Assembly (NCBI GenBank): GCA_024138025.1
Contig: JAMXBD010001095.1
Location: 423,716 to 487,715, forward strand
Length of the DNA stretch: 64,000 bases
Source of the DNA: Combretum micranthum
Lineage: Eukaryota; Streptophyta; Magnoliopsida; Myrtales; Combretaceae
Direction of reading: 5' to 3'
Position 1 is the first letter of the stretch; every line of letters begins with the position of its first letter. Position numbers and translations under genes: made by a program. Positions 46,432 through 58,797 of this stretch are shown here, piece after piece. Under the pieces are notes generated by a model. That model ran no database searches. It was not told the origin of the DNA and saw nothing but the letters and a program-made list of their open reading frames with translations.

Positions 46432-49400
46432 TGTCACGCCCCAAAGAGTACCCTAACGTGACAGTCCACCACACCCGATATTTAAACTTAAGTATGACAA
46501 TCTTAGTCATCCCATAGTTTACATACGAGTGTAAGGTGTACTCACACAACTTTTAGGATCACACTTTGATTCGAGTAGTCTTAAGAAAGCATACATAGCA
46601 TTAAGAATATAAATCACAACAAATAAACAGTTAACTTTACAAAAGCCAAGGGGCATACCCCCGCCAAAATAATAGGAGTCTACATCGTTTAGCTCCAATT
46701 ACACATATATGAATTCACATTAAAGAGATTTTCCTAGAAGTCCACGCCTATACTAGGTCCCGACTTCCTCAAAAGCTCTTTAATTCCATGTGATAAACCT
46801 ACACAAAATGTCCTCTCGGAACATCCAAAAATAGGAACGCTGCAACAAAAACTGTTGGGGTATAAGCTAATGCTTAGTGAGATTCATTTTCTTCAAGTAA
46901 CATGCCCGACCAAGCTAAAATATCTATACAAGCAAGTTATAATTAAGCAACCATATGAATGCACAAGCAATGAGCAAGCAAGCATATGACTTTCCGGTAG
47001 TCATAAGTGAATGAATTTACGCCCTCCATTCGGGGTTTGGGGTAGTTCATAAGACATGCAACTACAATTCCAAAGTTGGTCCATAAGACATGCAACCATA
47101 ATCCCAATCTTAAGTGGGGTGGTCCATAAGACATGCAACCACAATCTTTAATGTTGGTCCATAAGTCATGCAACCATAGTTTCATTATTCGAATGGGGTG
47201 GTCCATAAGTCATGCAACCCTAGTCCCCTTCATTAAAGACCCGCTGCCTCCCAGTACACCTTTGTCCCACCAAAGACATACTCGACAATGATATAAGACT
47301 CACTACGTGATATGCATGTACAGTTTATTCATATAATCATGACATATTACTTAGATAATTTAAAAGTGACCATACAATTTTCAGACATTCCAAATCTATA
47401 CTAGCTCATACAAGATTATTACAACAAAGCTTGCCTCGATATACTTATCGTTCATTCATGCAAGTTTAGATCACCATTCAATCACAATTTTATCTTTTCC
47501 TAAGTCTAATGCCACTACTACTACAAGCACATCCAAGAGCATAATTAATTGAGAAATGAACTCACTTGTCCATGTAGTGAAAATCCACTAGTCGTAATAG
47601 TCCTCGGGAAGTGGTAACCCGTCCTCCAATTCACCTAGGTACAAAGAATACCCTCAATGAGTATCTCTTATGAAGTTCTATTAAACTTAACAATTTTATT
47701 TACTAAGTTCGTCAATTTCCGTCTAGGTTGAATCCTTAACTTAAAAAGGTCATATCTAACTCATTTTAACTCGGAATTTAGCTTATAATATACCGATTTA
47801 TACCTACTTCGAAAGAGCTATCCATTTCTAAAGTTAATTCAAACATTTAAGGTCATTTAGGGTCGGAAACTACTGTACAGTAGGGTTACGAAAATTCCAG
47901 ATTTGAGCCTTTGTGAAAAATTTCCATATCTACTCTATTTAACTACTTAGACCAATTTATTTTAGTCCTAAGCTTGCAAGGAGATCTCAAAACAAAATTA
48001 AGAGATTACACACTTATCTAATACCAAACAAAGTTCAAATGAAACTTCTAAGAATCCATTCATAAAACCGAAATTCACAAGTTGAAACTCATTGTCTTGT
48101 TTTGAGTAATTCCTTTACTAAAACTCACTTAGTTCAATGAAAATAATTTTTCCTATATTATGTATCATCAAAGCATTCCATTTTCAATATAAAATACTTG
48201 TTTTGAGATCAAAAAGAAGGTTTTCAAAATTGGTCTCCTCATAATTACGAATTTCCACTTTGAAATTTACAATGAAAACAAGACCTAAATTTTGTCTTCT
48301 ACAAAGCACTTGATTTAAGCAATACCTTTTAGGAAAACTCATTTAAACTTATGAAAATCATTCCTTAAGATATCTATACAAGAGCCCTTATATTTTTGTC
48401 TAAATCTTCATTTTAAAGTTGAATGATGGGTTCCAAAAATAGGTCTTGGTCTTGATCCGAATTTTCATAAATTTATTTTGGACATATCTCTTGAGAAAAT
48501 TCATCAAAACTCATGAAAACAACCCATTACATATTATATCTCAAGAACCCTTCATTTCTTGAATAAAATCCTCATTTGTGAGTTGGAAAACATGTTTTTA
48601 TTTTGGATCTTTGTCTTGATCCGAAAATACAATTTTTGTTTTTGAAAATAAACTTTGAAAATCAACTTTGATTCTTGTAAGATGAAGCCTTGATGATATA
48701 CATCCATCAAACCTTCATTTTCTTAACAAAAGCTTCCATTTTAAGACTTGAAAGAGGGTTTTTAAAATAGGGCATTGACAAGTTACGAATTTTTCTTTTT
48801 CATTCCAACTTGAATCTAAGATCTACTCAATATATAACCATGAAAGCATAAGAAAAACTTAGTAGTAGCCTTAACTTCTAGATCTACACATAAACATAAC
48901 TAAAGCTTGATAAAACTCTAGATCTACAAGCTATCACAAAAACAAGAAGATAAACAAGCCTTCCATATAACAAAAATACTAAGAACAAAAGAGATCATCA
49001 TCTAGAGGAGTGTTTCACTTCTTGGCATCATCATCCATAGCCTTTTAAGCTTGTGGAATGTCCTTTGATGCATGAAACATCCATGGTATCATCCTAGAAC
49101 ATCTTATAAGAGCAAAAAGAATTACCTCAAATAATTGCAAGAAATATATGTGGAAGCAAGAAAGAAAAATGGGGACAGCTTGTTTTCAAGAAGACAAGGC
49201 AAGAAGAAGAGAAAAGAGAGGGAAAAAGAGAGAGGAAAAATATAGGGTTTGTAAAGAAAGAGGAAGGAATAGATGTTTAAATAGAGATAAATGTGTTAAA
49301 TTTTTAAAAAAAAAATAAAACACAGCTGCATGGAGGAGGGCTGGCGTGATTTTGGAGTGTAGGGGGTGTTTTGTTGATTAATTGTATTTTGAAAGTGTAA

Positions 49401-50101
49401 CAAGTTGCTCCATTCTAACTAAAAGAGACTTTTAAAATATCAAATAATTGATTAAAAATAATGAAAAGTGGCTAATTATGGGGAATGGGCAGCTGCAATT
49501 TTGGGAAATGGAGTGTAAGAAAAAGCAAAAGAAGACATAATAATGTGTAGTAATGATAATGTATGTGTACTTGAGGTATGGGTTGATAAAGTGTTTTTGA
49601 ATAAGAAAATATATAAATAAATTAAGAAAAATATTTTATTTAAGTAGCAGAATTTTTATGATTTAAATAAAATAATCAATTAAATTATTTTTAGAAATTT
49701 AACAATTTAGTTACCGGTAGAGTAAAATAAGCCTATATGAGCTATAACTGATATTTTTAAAATCCGAAAAATTCTAAACTTGATATTTTTGAAATCCTTA
49801 TAAAAATACGAGTCTAAAAATATTAAAGATATATTTTAAATTTTTCGAGCCCCGGGACACGCTTTCCAAAGCAGTATCCAAACGGGTTCGAAATAAGCCG
49901 AAATGAACCAATCTGATATTTTTAATAATTCAAATATTATTACGGACTATTCTAAACACTTTAATTATTTTTCGACTCCTCGATTTGCGAACTCGGGTTT
50001 TCAGGATCTAAACTGTAGGGCTTTACTCAAGATCCGTTGACCTAAGGTCTCCGGTAGACTTTCCAGCTTAAGATTTAGGGCTTAGAAAACAGGGGTTTAC
50101 A
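46432..50101. mobile_element. Solo LTR (about 3.67 kb) inserted in the copia gag
   Basis: Begins TGTCACGCCCC and ends GGGGTTTACA, with TGT...ACA ends, flanked by the perfect 5-base target duplication CTTAG (46427-46431 and 50102-50106). The two halves of the copia gag join exactly when it and one target copy are ignored. It has no coding domain and no internal copy of its own ends, so it is a solo LTR, probably of a long-LTR Ty3/gypsy element different from the one at 1-10845. An internal minisatellite lies at 47037-47222. Confidence 0.85.
47037..47222. repeat. Minisatellite inside the solo LTR
   Basis: Five degenerate units built around GTCCATAAGACATGCAACC, spaced roughly 35-45 bases apart with variable inserts such as AAGTGGGGTG and GAATGGGGTG. 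Confidence 0.85.
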
Positions 50102-50495
50102 CTTAGAGTTAATGAGCCATTCTTTTACTATGGCATCATCAGTATGCCATTTTCGGAAGGTTGGATATATCGTTGCAGGTTGGGGCAGATCACCATTGAT
50201 ATGACCCAATTTGTCTTTGCTAGAGATGTACATCTCCACCACTTGAGACCACAGTTTATAGTTGGTCCCATCCAATTTAATTCTTATTGGAGCAACGGCT
50301 ATGTCCATCGTTGAGGTTATACCGGAATTCTTAGATAGGATTTCCATCATTCTAGTAGTAAGTTCTGATAAGATAGATGAAGAAGAGATTTCAGGGGTTT
50401 TTGGTGACTGCAAATCTTCACCAGCCATATTGGTGTTGTAGGATGTTATTTGCTTCAGTGTTGTCTGTATAGAGGAGGATGGGAATTGAAAACTT

Positions 50496-50507
50496 GCTCT
50501 GATGCCA
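50496..50507 (-). other. Primer binding site of the copia element (initiator tRNA-Met)
   Basis: On the element strand it reads TGGCATCAGAGC, one base from the usual TGGTATCAGAGC, directly adjoining the 5' LTR at 50508. Confidence 0.85.
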
Positions 50508-50793
50508 TGTTTTCAATAAGAAAGAAATATTCTAGGTTTTTTGTATATATATTTTTCTACATACATGGATATTTATACATAATCAAGCTCTTCTATTTTT
50601 GGTATACAAATCTGCTATAATGACGATTGTAATTTGTTTTCAATGATATTCATTGACCAGCTATAAACTCCTAATTATTGACATTGTTTTCAATGATATT
50701 CATTGACTAGCCATAAACTCCTAATTAATGATATTCATTGACCTTATGATATAGCCATGAACTCTTAATTTTTAGGAGTCCTTCACGCCAACA
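50508..50793 (-). repeat. 5' LTR of the copia element
   Basis: 286 bases, TGTTTTCAATAAG...CACGCCAACA. It has an extra internal unit of about 46 bases (TTTTCAATGATATTCATTGA repeated) compared with the 3' LTR. Confidence 0.92.
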
Positions 50794-50798
50794 CATAT

Positions 50799-53700
50799 CA
50801 ATTGAATATATATATATATATATATATATTATTCCAAATGCAGATATATACTACAAGCACAAACAATGTGATAAAGTCAGGTAACTCGCTTGTGGTCCTT
50901 ACTAAATTGTTGTATAAACTACCAGAAATCCGAGAATTGATCTATTTTCCTATGAAAGAAAATAACATAGATTCATTATTGGACTGTTTCTGTAAGAGAA
51001 GTCTTCCTAGAATTAAAGGCACTGATCTCAATTGCTTGATATTAGACTAAGCTCGTTATATTAATTACTGCGTCGTTCAATAATTTAATTGAATCCTCAT
51101 AGGTGCTTAACTATTCTGTATCGGTATTTGATACGGTTTTTATTATTTGTATAAAGCATTTTAAGGTTTTAACCTCTATAGTAAAGAATATTTATCTATT
51201 ATTTGTTTTCGTTTTTCTTCTCTTGATCTTAATTGTTAGCTATATTTTTATTTAAGGGGTTTGTCTTTTCCTTAAGTTCTATTGCTTTTAGTAGAAGATT
51301 TTTATTTATTAATTCTTTGCATGTCAACCTTATCTGTCTCTTAAATTAGTATCTTTATTTATTTAAGAGTATGTTCTAGTATCTATACCTTTCAAAAATT
51401 ATTTTAAATAAATTGTATGTTTATGAAGTTTAGATATATCAAATTTTTATTATACTTCAATTTTATTTTTATTGCAAAACAAGCTAAGTTTAATAATATG
51501 ATATTACCAGTAATATTAGTTTTGAAATATTAATATCAATATTAGCAATAAATACAAGTATAATAATAACAACAATTTTTAAACTTTTAGTAAATAATAA
51601 TATTAGTGACAAAAATAATAATAGAATTTATGATAATATAAATATAGTGATCTTAACGTAAATAATAACAGTATTAATAATTCTAATAACTCTTGATGAA
51701 AATATCCATAATATTGAATACTAGAATCAGTAGTAATAACAATAGTAATAATCATGATTATATAATAGAATAACAGTAACATTAATATTGGTTTATTAAG
51801 AGTGAAAACTGAGTGAATTTCTATTTGCGATCTCTCATTCGTTTTAAATCCGATTTCGTTGTATAAATAGTCAATTTGATAGTACTCTTCGAGTACTTTC
51901 TAGTAGTGAGATTATTTTCAAGAAAAGAAACATGTAAGGTTTTTAAATTCATAAATCAAGTCTGCAATTTTTGGATGAATCATGATAGTCATGTTCTAGT
52001 CCATTTTTATGAATAAATAGTCATATTCATAGTATTTTCCGAGTACAATCCATTGATAGGGTTGTTTTCATTAAACAAGGTCATTAAAGGGGCAAAAAAT
52101 GCAAGAACAGTCCGCTATTTTCGTATAAATCTGACAGCAATGATCCGATTTTTGTTTTTGCAATATCTAATTCGTTTCTTATCCGTTTTTAACAAATAAA
52201 TAGTCGATTTCATAGGGATTTTCGTGTTCTTTCCATTGGTGGGGTCATTTTTGGCTTATAACAAACACATCAATACAATAATCCTTTTGTTCAACATGTT
52301 TCCATTGTACCTTAACTTATCATCTTCCTAACTTCTAGTAATTGAACATAATGTAAACTTGATATTGTAATGGCTCTTACCTTGGTTTGATGCTATAGTG
52401 AATTTAGCTCCTCGTTCTTGATGAGACAAGGATCTAAGAGGAAGATAAAGGCATGAGTAACTATAGAAAAGTAAATAAACTAACTAAATTATCACTATCT
52501 TTATCTTAGGAACTTATAGTCTTTACTTGTTTCACAGTTGGAATTATAGTGACTTCATGGGCTATTTTGATTGCTCCTTTATGATTGTTTGAAGGGTTCA
52601 GGGTGAAGTTTGGTTTATATTATTAAAAGGATAGGGTTTGGATGGTTGATGGGGGTGCAAAATAGAGATTAGTGCCCTGTTTTACTTGTCTAAGTTGCTG
52701 TCACGGTAAGGAGGAACAATAGGAAGTGAGCTGTTCGTTTCTTCTATTTCATGTATCATTTTGTGTGGAGTTTGTGGGAGTTTTTGAGTTTGTTTGCTAT
52801 CAATTCACTCCTAGTTATGTATATTAAGTGTAAGCTAGGATTAAGGTACAAGATGGAGAGTTTTCATGCTTGGAATGAAGGGCTTTCAGTTGCTATTCTC
52901 GGATAGGATTTGGATACTGCTGTGAAGGTTGATTTTTGATAATTTTTGGAGCAGATTTTGTGGCCTTTTTAGAGGGGTGTTTATGGTGCTTTTTTGCTGG
53001 TTCTTTAGGCTAATACGTAGATGTTATTTGGGGGTGTAAGTTGGAAAAAAATTGGGGATAAAATCATGCAAAAACAAAGATCTAAACCGCGATGTTCTAC
53101 TGCAATTTCAAATGGCCTATTTGAAGTTTAGTTTAAGGAGTTGTTTTTGAGCTATTTTTATGGAGATTTTTGGGGCTAATGAGGGTGTTTTTGGAGTTGG
53201 TTTTCTAGTCAATTAAGGCTACTATATGTGTGTTTGATTGGAGCATTGGTTGTACAAATTTAAAGGAATAAATTGGTCGAATTTTGGGGCTACAAGAATG
53301 TCTAGCTGATGTTTCTTCCTCCTCTATTGCAGCTGTCTTCATCAATAAATTACATCGTTGTTTTAGATGACGATTTTTGCTACATTTTGTACAAGATTTG
53401 TGGCTAATTTTAAGGGGCATTAATTGTATTTATTTGTGAGTTAATTAAGGTCATTTATGGGTGTAATTTGGAGGCTTAAGTTGCATAAAAATCGGGTTGA
53501 AATTCATGTGAAAACAAAGGCAAAAATCTAAGTGTTTGTTGCAGTTTTCTGTGTTGTCTTTCCATGTTGGTTTACATGGTTTCTTGATCAGATTTCTCTT
53601 GTTATTTTCTAGCCAATAATTGGTGTTTGAAGTGTACATTTGAAGGCTTATGATTGGTTCTCTTTTGGTCAAAAATTCAGCTCAACTAAGCCTATAATTT

Positions 53701-55790
53701 TGTACAAAACAGAGCTGTAATTTGCGTGTGAGTGTGGCTGCATTGTTCCTTCCTTGTTGCAGTTTTCACTGTGAAATGGGGCTGATTCAACTTGCAAATG
53801 TGAGTTGATTTTCTTCTCTGGAATCATTTGATTGGTTTGAAGGTCATTTTCATATTGAAATTTGGTATGCAAATCAGGCAAGTTAGACGTGAATGTTGGA
53901 GGTCAAATTTGCAGCCGAAATCCAAGTTGTTCCGTGACTCCCATTCCAGCATCGTGTTATACAATTTATATCTTGTTTTATTTTTTTTTAATTTGTTTAT
54001 TGTTTGCTTCATATAAGTAATTAAAATATTTTATCAAATATCAATTTATATGCATGTTTTTATAACCGTTATGTGAGAGTTTTATTAAAAAAAATTATCT
54101 AAGCATCTATAAAATTTCTTGATTGTTTATATATTCAAATTTATAGTTTAAAGTTTACACGATTAATTATTTTTAGTATTTTAACTTACACGATTAAATT
54201 TTTCAAATCATATAAATCAAATTAAGAACAATGTCTTAATGAATTAAAAATTCCCTAATAAGTATAACGGTGGTTTTGAAATGTTTATTTGAGATCTAGA
54301 CTTATATTTATTGGTCTATATTAGTATCTACCGCGTATTTATAATCCTAGTAGTTCATCTTTAGATTATTGTTTTATGGCAATAAGTACTGTTAATAGAT
54401 TATTTTATCGAGTTTGAAATTTAGAGTTATTCTAATTAAATCTCGAATTATCAGCTCAAGATACGAAATTTCGTTTTTGGTATCTATTAAGGTCAAAGAA
54501 ATTTTTATTCGGATTTTTACACTATGAATAAGCCTATTACATCTCATAGGTTTATCCTAAGATTTTTGTTGAATCATATATTTGATATTAGTTTCACATA
54601 TGCTAATTTGTTCATTTTTCAGTTATGAAAATTATTGAAGGTTACATTGGCAATTCATGATTTTAGTTTCTAAAATCTCAAAATCTTTTAATTAGAATAT
54701 TAGTGTAATTTAAATATTTATTTAAGATCTAAATTCTTATATATCAATCCATTTGTGCTCTTATCGTATCTTTTATAATTCTAATGATTTATTTTTAGTC
54801 TATATTTTTATAAGGTTCTAAGAATTTAATCGTCTTTTATTGTAATTTAAAATTATGATTTATTGTTGGATCATTTATCATTTTACCAAATATTATGTTT
54901 TATTGTATAAGAGTTACTTATACGAATTTGTTAATAACAAGACATTTTTGTCTAGTGCTACTTAATATTGTTAATAGATTAAAAATAGTTTGAACACTAT
55001 TATTTCATTATTTAAAAAGCGTAGGATTTATTTCTAAGTATTGAACTTAAGGGAAAAGAATTCAAGAATTTATTTTAACGATTGGTTTATCGTTGTTTTA
55101 CAAATTGTTTGAGATCATAGAAGTTACGGTTTGTATTTAGAAATTTCTATTGGTAAAGATTATAATCTTTCTAATTATAATCAAATTCATTCACACTTTA
55201 ACATTTTTAAATAAAAAAAAAATTGGAGTGATTTTTACTACTTGTTCTAAATATTTTATATAATTCTATATTACATTTTTAGTATTTGTTAAAATTAAAT
55301 TACGTAAAATTAGGGGGATTATAGATTCTCTTAGTTTAGTTTAGGATTATATGTGATTGTTGATGGAAATCGATTAGTTGATTAAATTAGTAAATTTTTA
55401 CATATTTGTAAATATTAGCTATATGATTAGTTAGTTAGATCCTTGTAAATATTTTATAATTTGGATTTAGGACATGAAAGAGAGCAATTTTAATTGGAAA
55501 GCTATAAGTGGTAACCGTTTAGGTTTTAATAGGTTAGCCCCCTGACTCAAGTTAATTTCTACTTTTCGTTTTTTTTAAAATGATTTTTTTGCGGATCAGT
55601 ACCATAACCGAGATCAACTTACTCATCGATCTTGGTTTTTTTTTTTTTTTACTCTACTCAGGTGGTGACTCCAAAATAATTTTCAAAACCGATATTTCCT
55701 TTAATTCTTAGTCGAGGATTTATGTCAATTAGGTAAGGGTTTGATGTAAATCAGATTAAAGGAAATTGAACCGGAAATCAAAATCCATAC
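50799..55790 (+). other. Remainder of the Ogre-type 5' LTR, non-coding
   Basis: AT-rich, with a (TA)n run at 50806-50829 and G/T-rich text at 52600-53950. No frame encodes a recognisable domain. GGTGGTGACTCCAAA at about 55660 and the following bases lead into the primer site. I see no additional gene in it. Confidence 0.5.
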
Positions 55791-55799
55791 TCGACAGAT

Positions 55800-55818
55800 T
55801 GGCGACTCCACTGGGGAC
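55800..55818 (+). other. Primer binding site of the Ogre-type element
   Basis: TGGCGACTCCACTGGGGAC begins three bases after the inferred LTR end CGACA. This sequence style is typical of Tat/Ogre elements, for which a tRNA-Arg primer has been reported; the tRNA identity is from general knowledge and not checked here. Confidence 0.75.
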
Positions 55819-56401
55819 CCATTTTTAAAGGGCTAGCCACTTTATTGTTTTCATATATAAATTGCTTTCTTCTTTATAAATATTTTTGTATATTTGTAAA
55901 TAGTTGTACTAATCCGATGATTTTTTTCAGATATTATAAATATATCTATGGGGGATTATATTGGGGGGATATTTTAAATTTGAGTAAAAAAAGTGTGCTA
56001 GATGTGGTCAAACCCAGGCCACCTTAAGTAACTTAGGATGGGGAGCACCAATAGGTCTTGGGTATTGTGGTTACGCACCATTCGGGACACGAATTAGGCT
56101 CGCACTCCGTTTAATGTGCCCCATGGCCCATTAATCGAGGGACCTTTAGAACCCACCCTTTTTGCATTCACTACATGAAGAAGATGATGATCGAGCATTA
56201 TGGCCCATCAAAATGTTTTTCAATTTTTTTTTTTTTTACAAAACAAAACTGAATTTACAGGAGTTAATTTCCTTGTAATCCATTCATGTAGATGTTTCTT
56301 GTAAATTCTTGTAACTTTGTCCATGTATGTACTTTTTAAATGTGTATACCGTGTTGTAACATATCTCTTTTGTAATTTATAGATTAAGTATAGCAAACAA
56401 T

Positions 56402-57905
56402 ATGTGTAGTGGCAACATGTGGGCTCGTCTTATTCCTGAGATCCATGTTCATGAGTCTACTAATCCGATGCCCATTTTGAACAAATGGTTACAAACTTTC
56501 AAGCCAAAACAAAGAGGATTCATTGAAGACCATTTGGGCCCTATTCTTTCTCTACTAAAGGTCCAGATCCCCATTCATCTTTTTAGGGCCTTGGTTTACT
56601 TATAGAATATTGACGAGGCCACCTTTTACCTTGGTGAGCATACTTTGAGTCCTTCTATTGAGGAATACACGAGGCTTCTTCAAGCTCCACCAACTCATGC
56701 GGGAATATATACTCCTCAACTTAGTAAAGGGACAATCAACTTGTTCAACTCCTTTTTAGGGTTTAAGAGGACCGATGTGTCTAGAGCTGTCAAGAATTGC
56801 AATTTAGTCTCCATTCGGCTTTCTGACTTGTTCAAGTGGTTTGGATCTCCAAATAGTTACAAGGACAATAAGCCCATCTTCTGTAGAGGTGTAGAAGCAT
56901 GGGAATAGAATCGCATCTATGCCTTTATAGCAGCAGTATTCGGTACTATCCTCTTCCCGAATGGGGATCTATTCATCCACTATCAGGTGGTGGAATTAGT
57001 GGACCAGTTTTTGGTAGGAAAGTCTTATAGCCCGGCCTTGCTCGCTGAACAAAATAGATCTCTCAACCACTTGAAGAATAGAGGTTATGGGAAGTTCAAG
57101 TCTAGTATGACACTCTTGATAGTTTGGTTTGCTATCCACGCTAAAGATTATGGGAGCAATTTGAGTCCGGCTTGCTACATTAGAGACGGTTATGATCTTA
57201 TTTTAAGCTTTAGTGAAAGAGTCCGCATTCAAGATCTTCCAAGAACGGATGAGTGGGTGCATTTACTCCAAGATCTAGAAGCTTACACATTCCTTTGGAT
57301 TGCTAAGTGGTTCCATTCTCATCCTGCAATAACCGGATGCACGGAGTATGCGACAGTTCCTTTGATTGGTTTGACCGGGTCCACGGGATATTATCCGGCT
57401 CGTGTGATAAGATAATATGGAGCACTTCAAGATATAACTAGCAAACCATCATTAAAGGAGATTACTATGGAATATGATGACCCGAATGTTCCTTTGGCAT
57501 AAAGAGAGGGAAAACTAGGGTTGATACAAGCCAAGTGGGAGACAAGAAAAATCAAGTCGATCTTTGTGATAGACCTTATCAATACTGAGACGAAGAAATT
57601 TTGGGCCACTAAAGAATACATCCTTGACCAAAGGGCAAAGGTGGACGGGTTGGAATTTCAAGTCCCGAGGTGTTGAGTTGATCACCTACCACTCCCGACC
57701 TGGAGGCACAAGCTTATATGGAATTGACAAAAGCCCAAGTAGAGGTTCGCTTCCAATAATGAAGAAGAGGGAGCGAGAGATGGAAGAGGAAGTGCAAAGT
57801 TCTCAAGCCAAGGTTCAAGCACTTAAAGTTCAACTACGGACGGCGAAGAGGACTATCAAGGAGCTAAAGGGTCGATTAGTGTGTCCTAGCAAGCTTAGGC
57901 ATTAG
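56402..57905 (+). pseudogene. ORF1 of the Ogre-type element (plant-mobile-domain-like / DUF7745-like), decayed
   Basis: One frame runs from Met 56402 (MCSGNMWARLIPEIHVHEST) to about 57677, broken by stops at 56603, 56906, 57413 and in the 57500 region. A frame change near 57670 leads to a coiled-coil-like, charged tail ending KRTIKELKGRLVCPSKLRH at 57905. Internal segments such as FNSFLGFKRTDVSRAVKNCN and RTDEWVHLLQDLEAYTFLWI resemble the extra protein found upstream of gag in Ogre elements and related plant mobile domain proteins. Its function is unknown. Family assignment is from memory of the pattern and should be treated as tentative. The stops fit single transitions at Trp or Gln codons. 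Confidence 0.65.
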
Positions 57906-58354
57906 GTTTAGAATTAAAGTCTCTTTGTTTAGCTTTTCGATTTTGTCATGTTTAGGTCATTTTTTGACTCTTTGAGTAAATTCAGCTTTAATGAAATAAA
58001 ATGGTTTTTTTGCCACAAAGCTTGATCATCATCTCAATTTGCATGCACATGCGACTTTCTTTTCCATATATATATTCTTGTCTCTACATGTTCTTGTATA
58101 GCTTTTATGTATATTTTGTTCACTAAGCGTTTACTTGTTTTTGTGTATATATTTCTTAACCACTAACCGTTACTCGTTTTGTCGAGAATTGTAAATAAAT
58201 AATAAGATTTTCGCCAAAAAATATATATAATAATAAATACATATTCTTCTCTAAACTATGGAATCTTGTTTTTGAATTATTCAGTTTCTAAAAGATAGCT
58301 CCTAAACGGTTCGACTCGATTTGAAATCCAATCATCACTAGGTCCAAATTCAGA
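57906..58354 (+). other. Spacer between ORF1 and gag of the Ogre-type element
   Basis: About 450 AT-rich bases without a coding frame. Ogre elements usually have such a gap. Confidence 0.55.
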
Positions 58355-58797
58355 ATGGCTAGCAACAACGACAATAATTCTAGCAATTCCAATGCAATTT
58401 CCGAGCAAAGGTTCAACACTTTAGAACAACTGGTGTTTCAAATGGCCGAGCAAATGAATCTTCTCACACAAAACTTTAAGGCCCCTCAAGCTATTACCAA
58501 AGGACATTCCAGCATAAAGAAAGGGACCGATGGTCAAGTACGATGGTACTTGGTTGCCCAAAGTTGCATACTAGGCTCTATGTGAGGAAGATGACCCGAT
58601 ACACTCAATACGAGCAATTTATGGTCCAAACTTTCCAGGACAGCCTTACCGGTCTGGCTTTAACATAGTATGCTCAATTGGATCTTGATGAGATTAATAC
58701 TTGGGATAAATTGGCTAGGGCTTTCTACAATCAATACAAGTTCAATATTGAAGTAGCCCCTTCTATGTGGGATTTAGGCAATATGAGGAAGAAGAAA
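58355..58797 (+). pseudogene. Gag of the Ogre-type element, C-terminus deleted
   Basis: Starts MASNNDNNSSNSNAISEQRF with a Leu-heptad-like segment (EQLVFQMAEQMNLLTQNF). After a frame change near 58550 the capsid-like text continues: MTRYTQYEQFMVQTFQDSLT, then YAQLDLDEINTWDKLARAFY and a final MRKKKE. A stop replaces the Trp usually following LALT. It stops abruptly at about 58797, where RT begins. The rest of gag and any zinc knuckle are missing. Confidence 0.78.

Larger units (their letters stand above)
45760..50428 (-). pseudogene. Gag of the copia element, split by a solo LTR
   Basis: The N-terminal half begins at Met 50428 (MAGEDLQSPKTPE, then IRIKLDGTNYKLWSQVVEMY) and runs to KEWLINS near 50107. 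The second half resumes at DPSLIGNFIRFSTAKMVWDA near 46426 and continues through LKQAGGLLEKYYNSLQGLWR. Between them is the 3.67 kb solo LTR at 46432-50101. The terminal zinc knuckle near 45850-45895 has a stop in place of its second Cys. The domain is the UBN2-type gag common in plant copia elements. Confidence 0.88.
42164..50793 (-). mobile_element. Ty1/copia retrotransposon nested in the Ogre-type LTR
   Basis: Read right to left: 5' LTR, primer site, gag, protease, integrase, RT, RNase H, polypurine tract, 3' LTR. Integrase before RT is diagnostic of Ty1/copia. It is flanked by the 5-base target duplication CATAT (42159-42163 and 50794-50798). Without the solo LTR in its gag the element is about 4.96 kb, near full length. 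Stops, frameshifts and active-site changes make it non-autonomous. The short LTRs and size would suit the Ale group, but this is not certain. Confidence 0.93.
39311..55796 (+). repeat. 5' LTR of the Ogre-type element, interrupted by a copia insertion
   Basis: Starts TGTAGATACC at 39311. The 3' boundary is taken at CTCGACA, 55796, three bases before the primer site. Removing the copia element and one target-site copy (8635 bases) leaves about 7.85 kb, long even for Ogre LTRs, so a further degenerate insertion is possible near 41170-42163. Only the first 1.04 kb can be checked against the right LTR; the rest is inferred. A TATA-like ATATAAATAG lies at 39934-39943. Confidence 0.6.

Noticed and set aside
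46943..47206. Repetitive minus-strand frame (LWLHDLWTN-like units)
   Set aside because: Produced by the minisatellite in the solo LTR.
46432..50101. Possible intron or host gene inside copia gag
   Set aside because: Target duplication CTTAG and TG...CA ends show an LTR insertion; no coding text inside.
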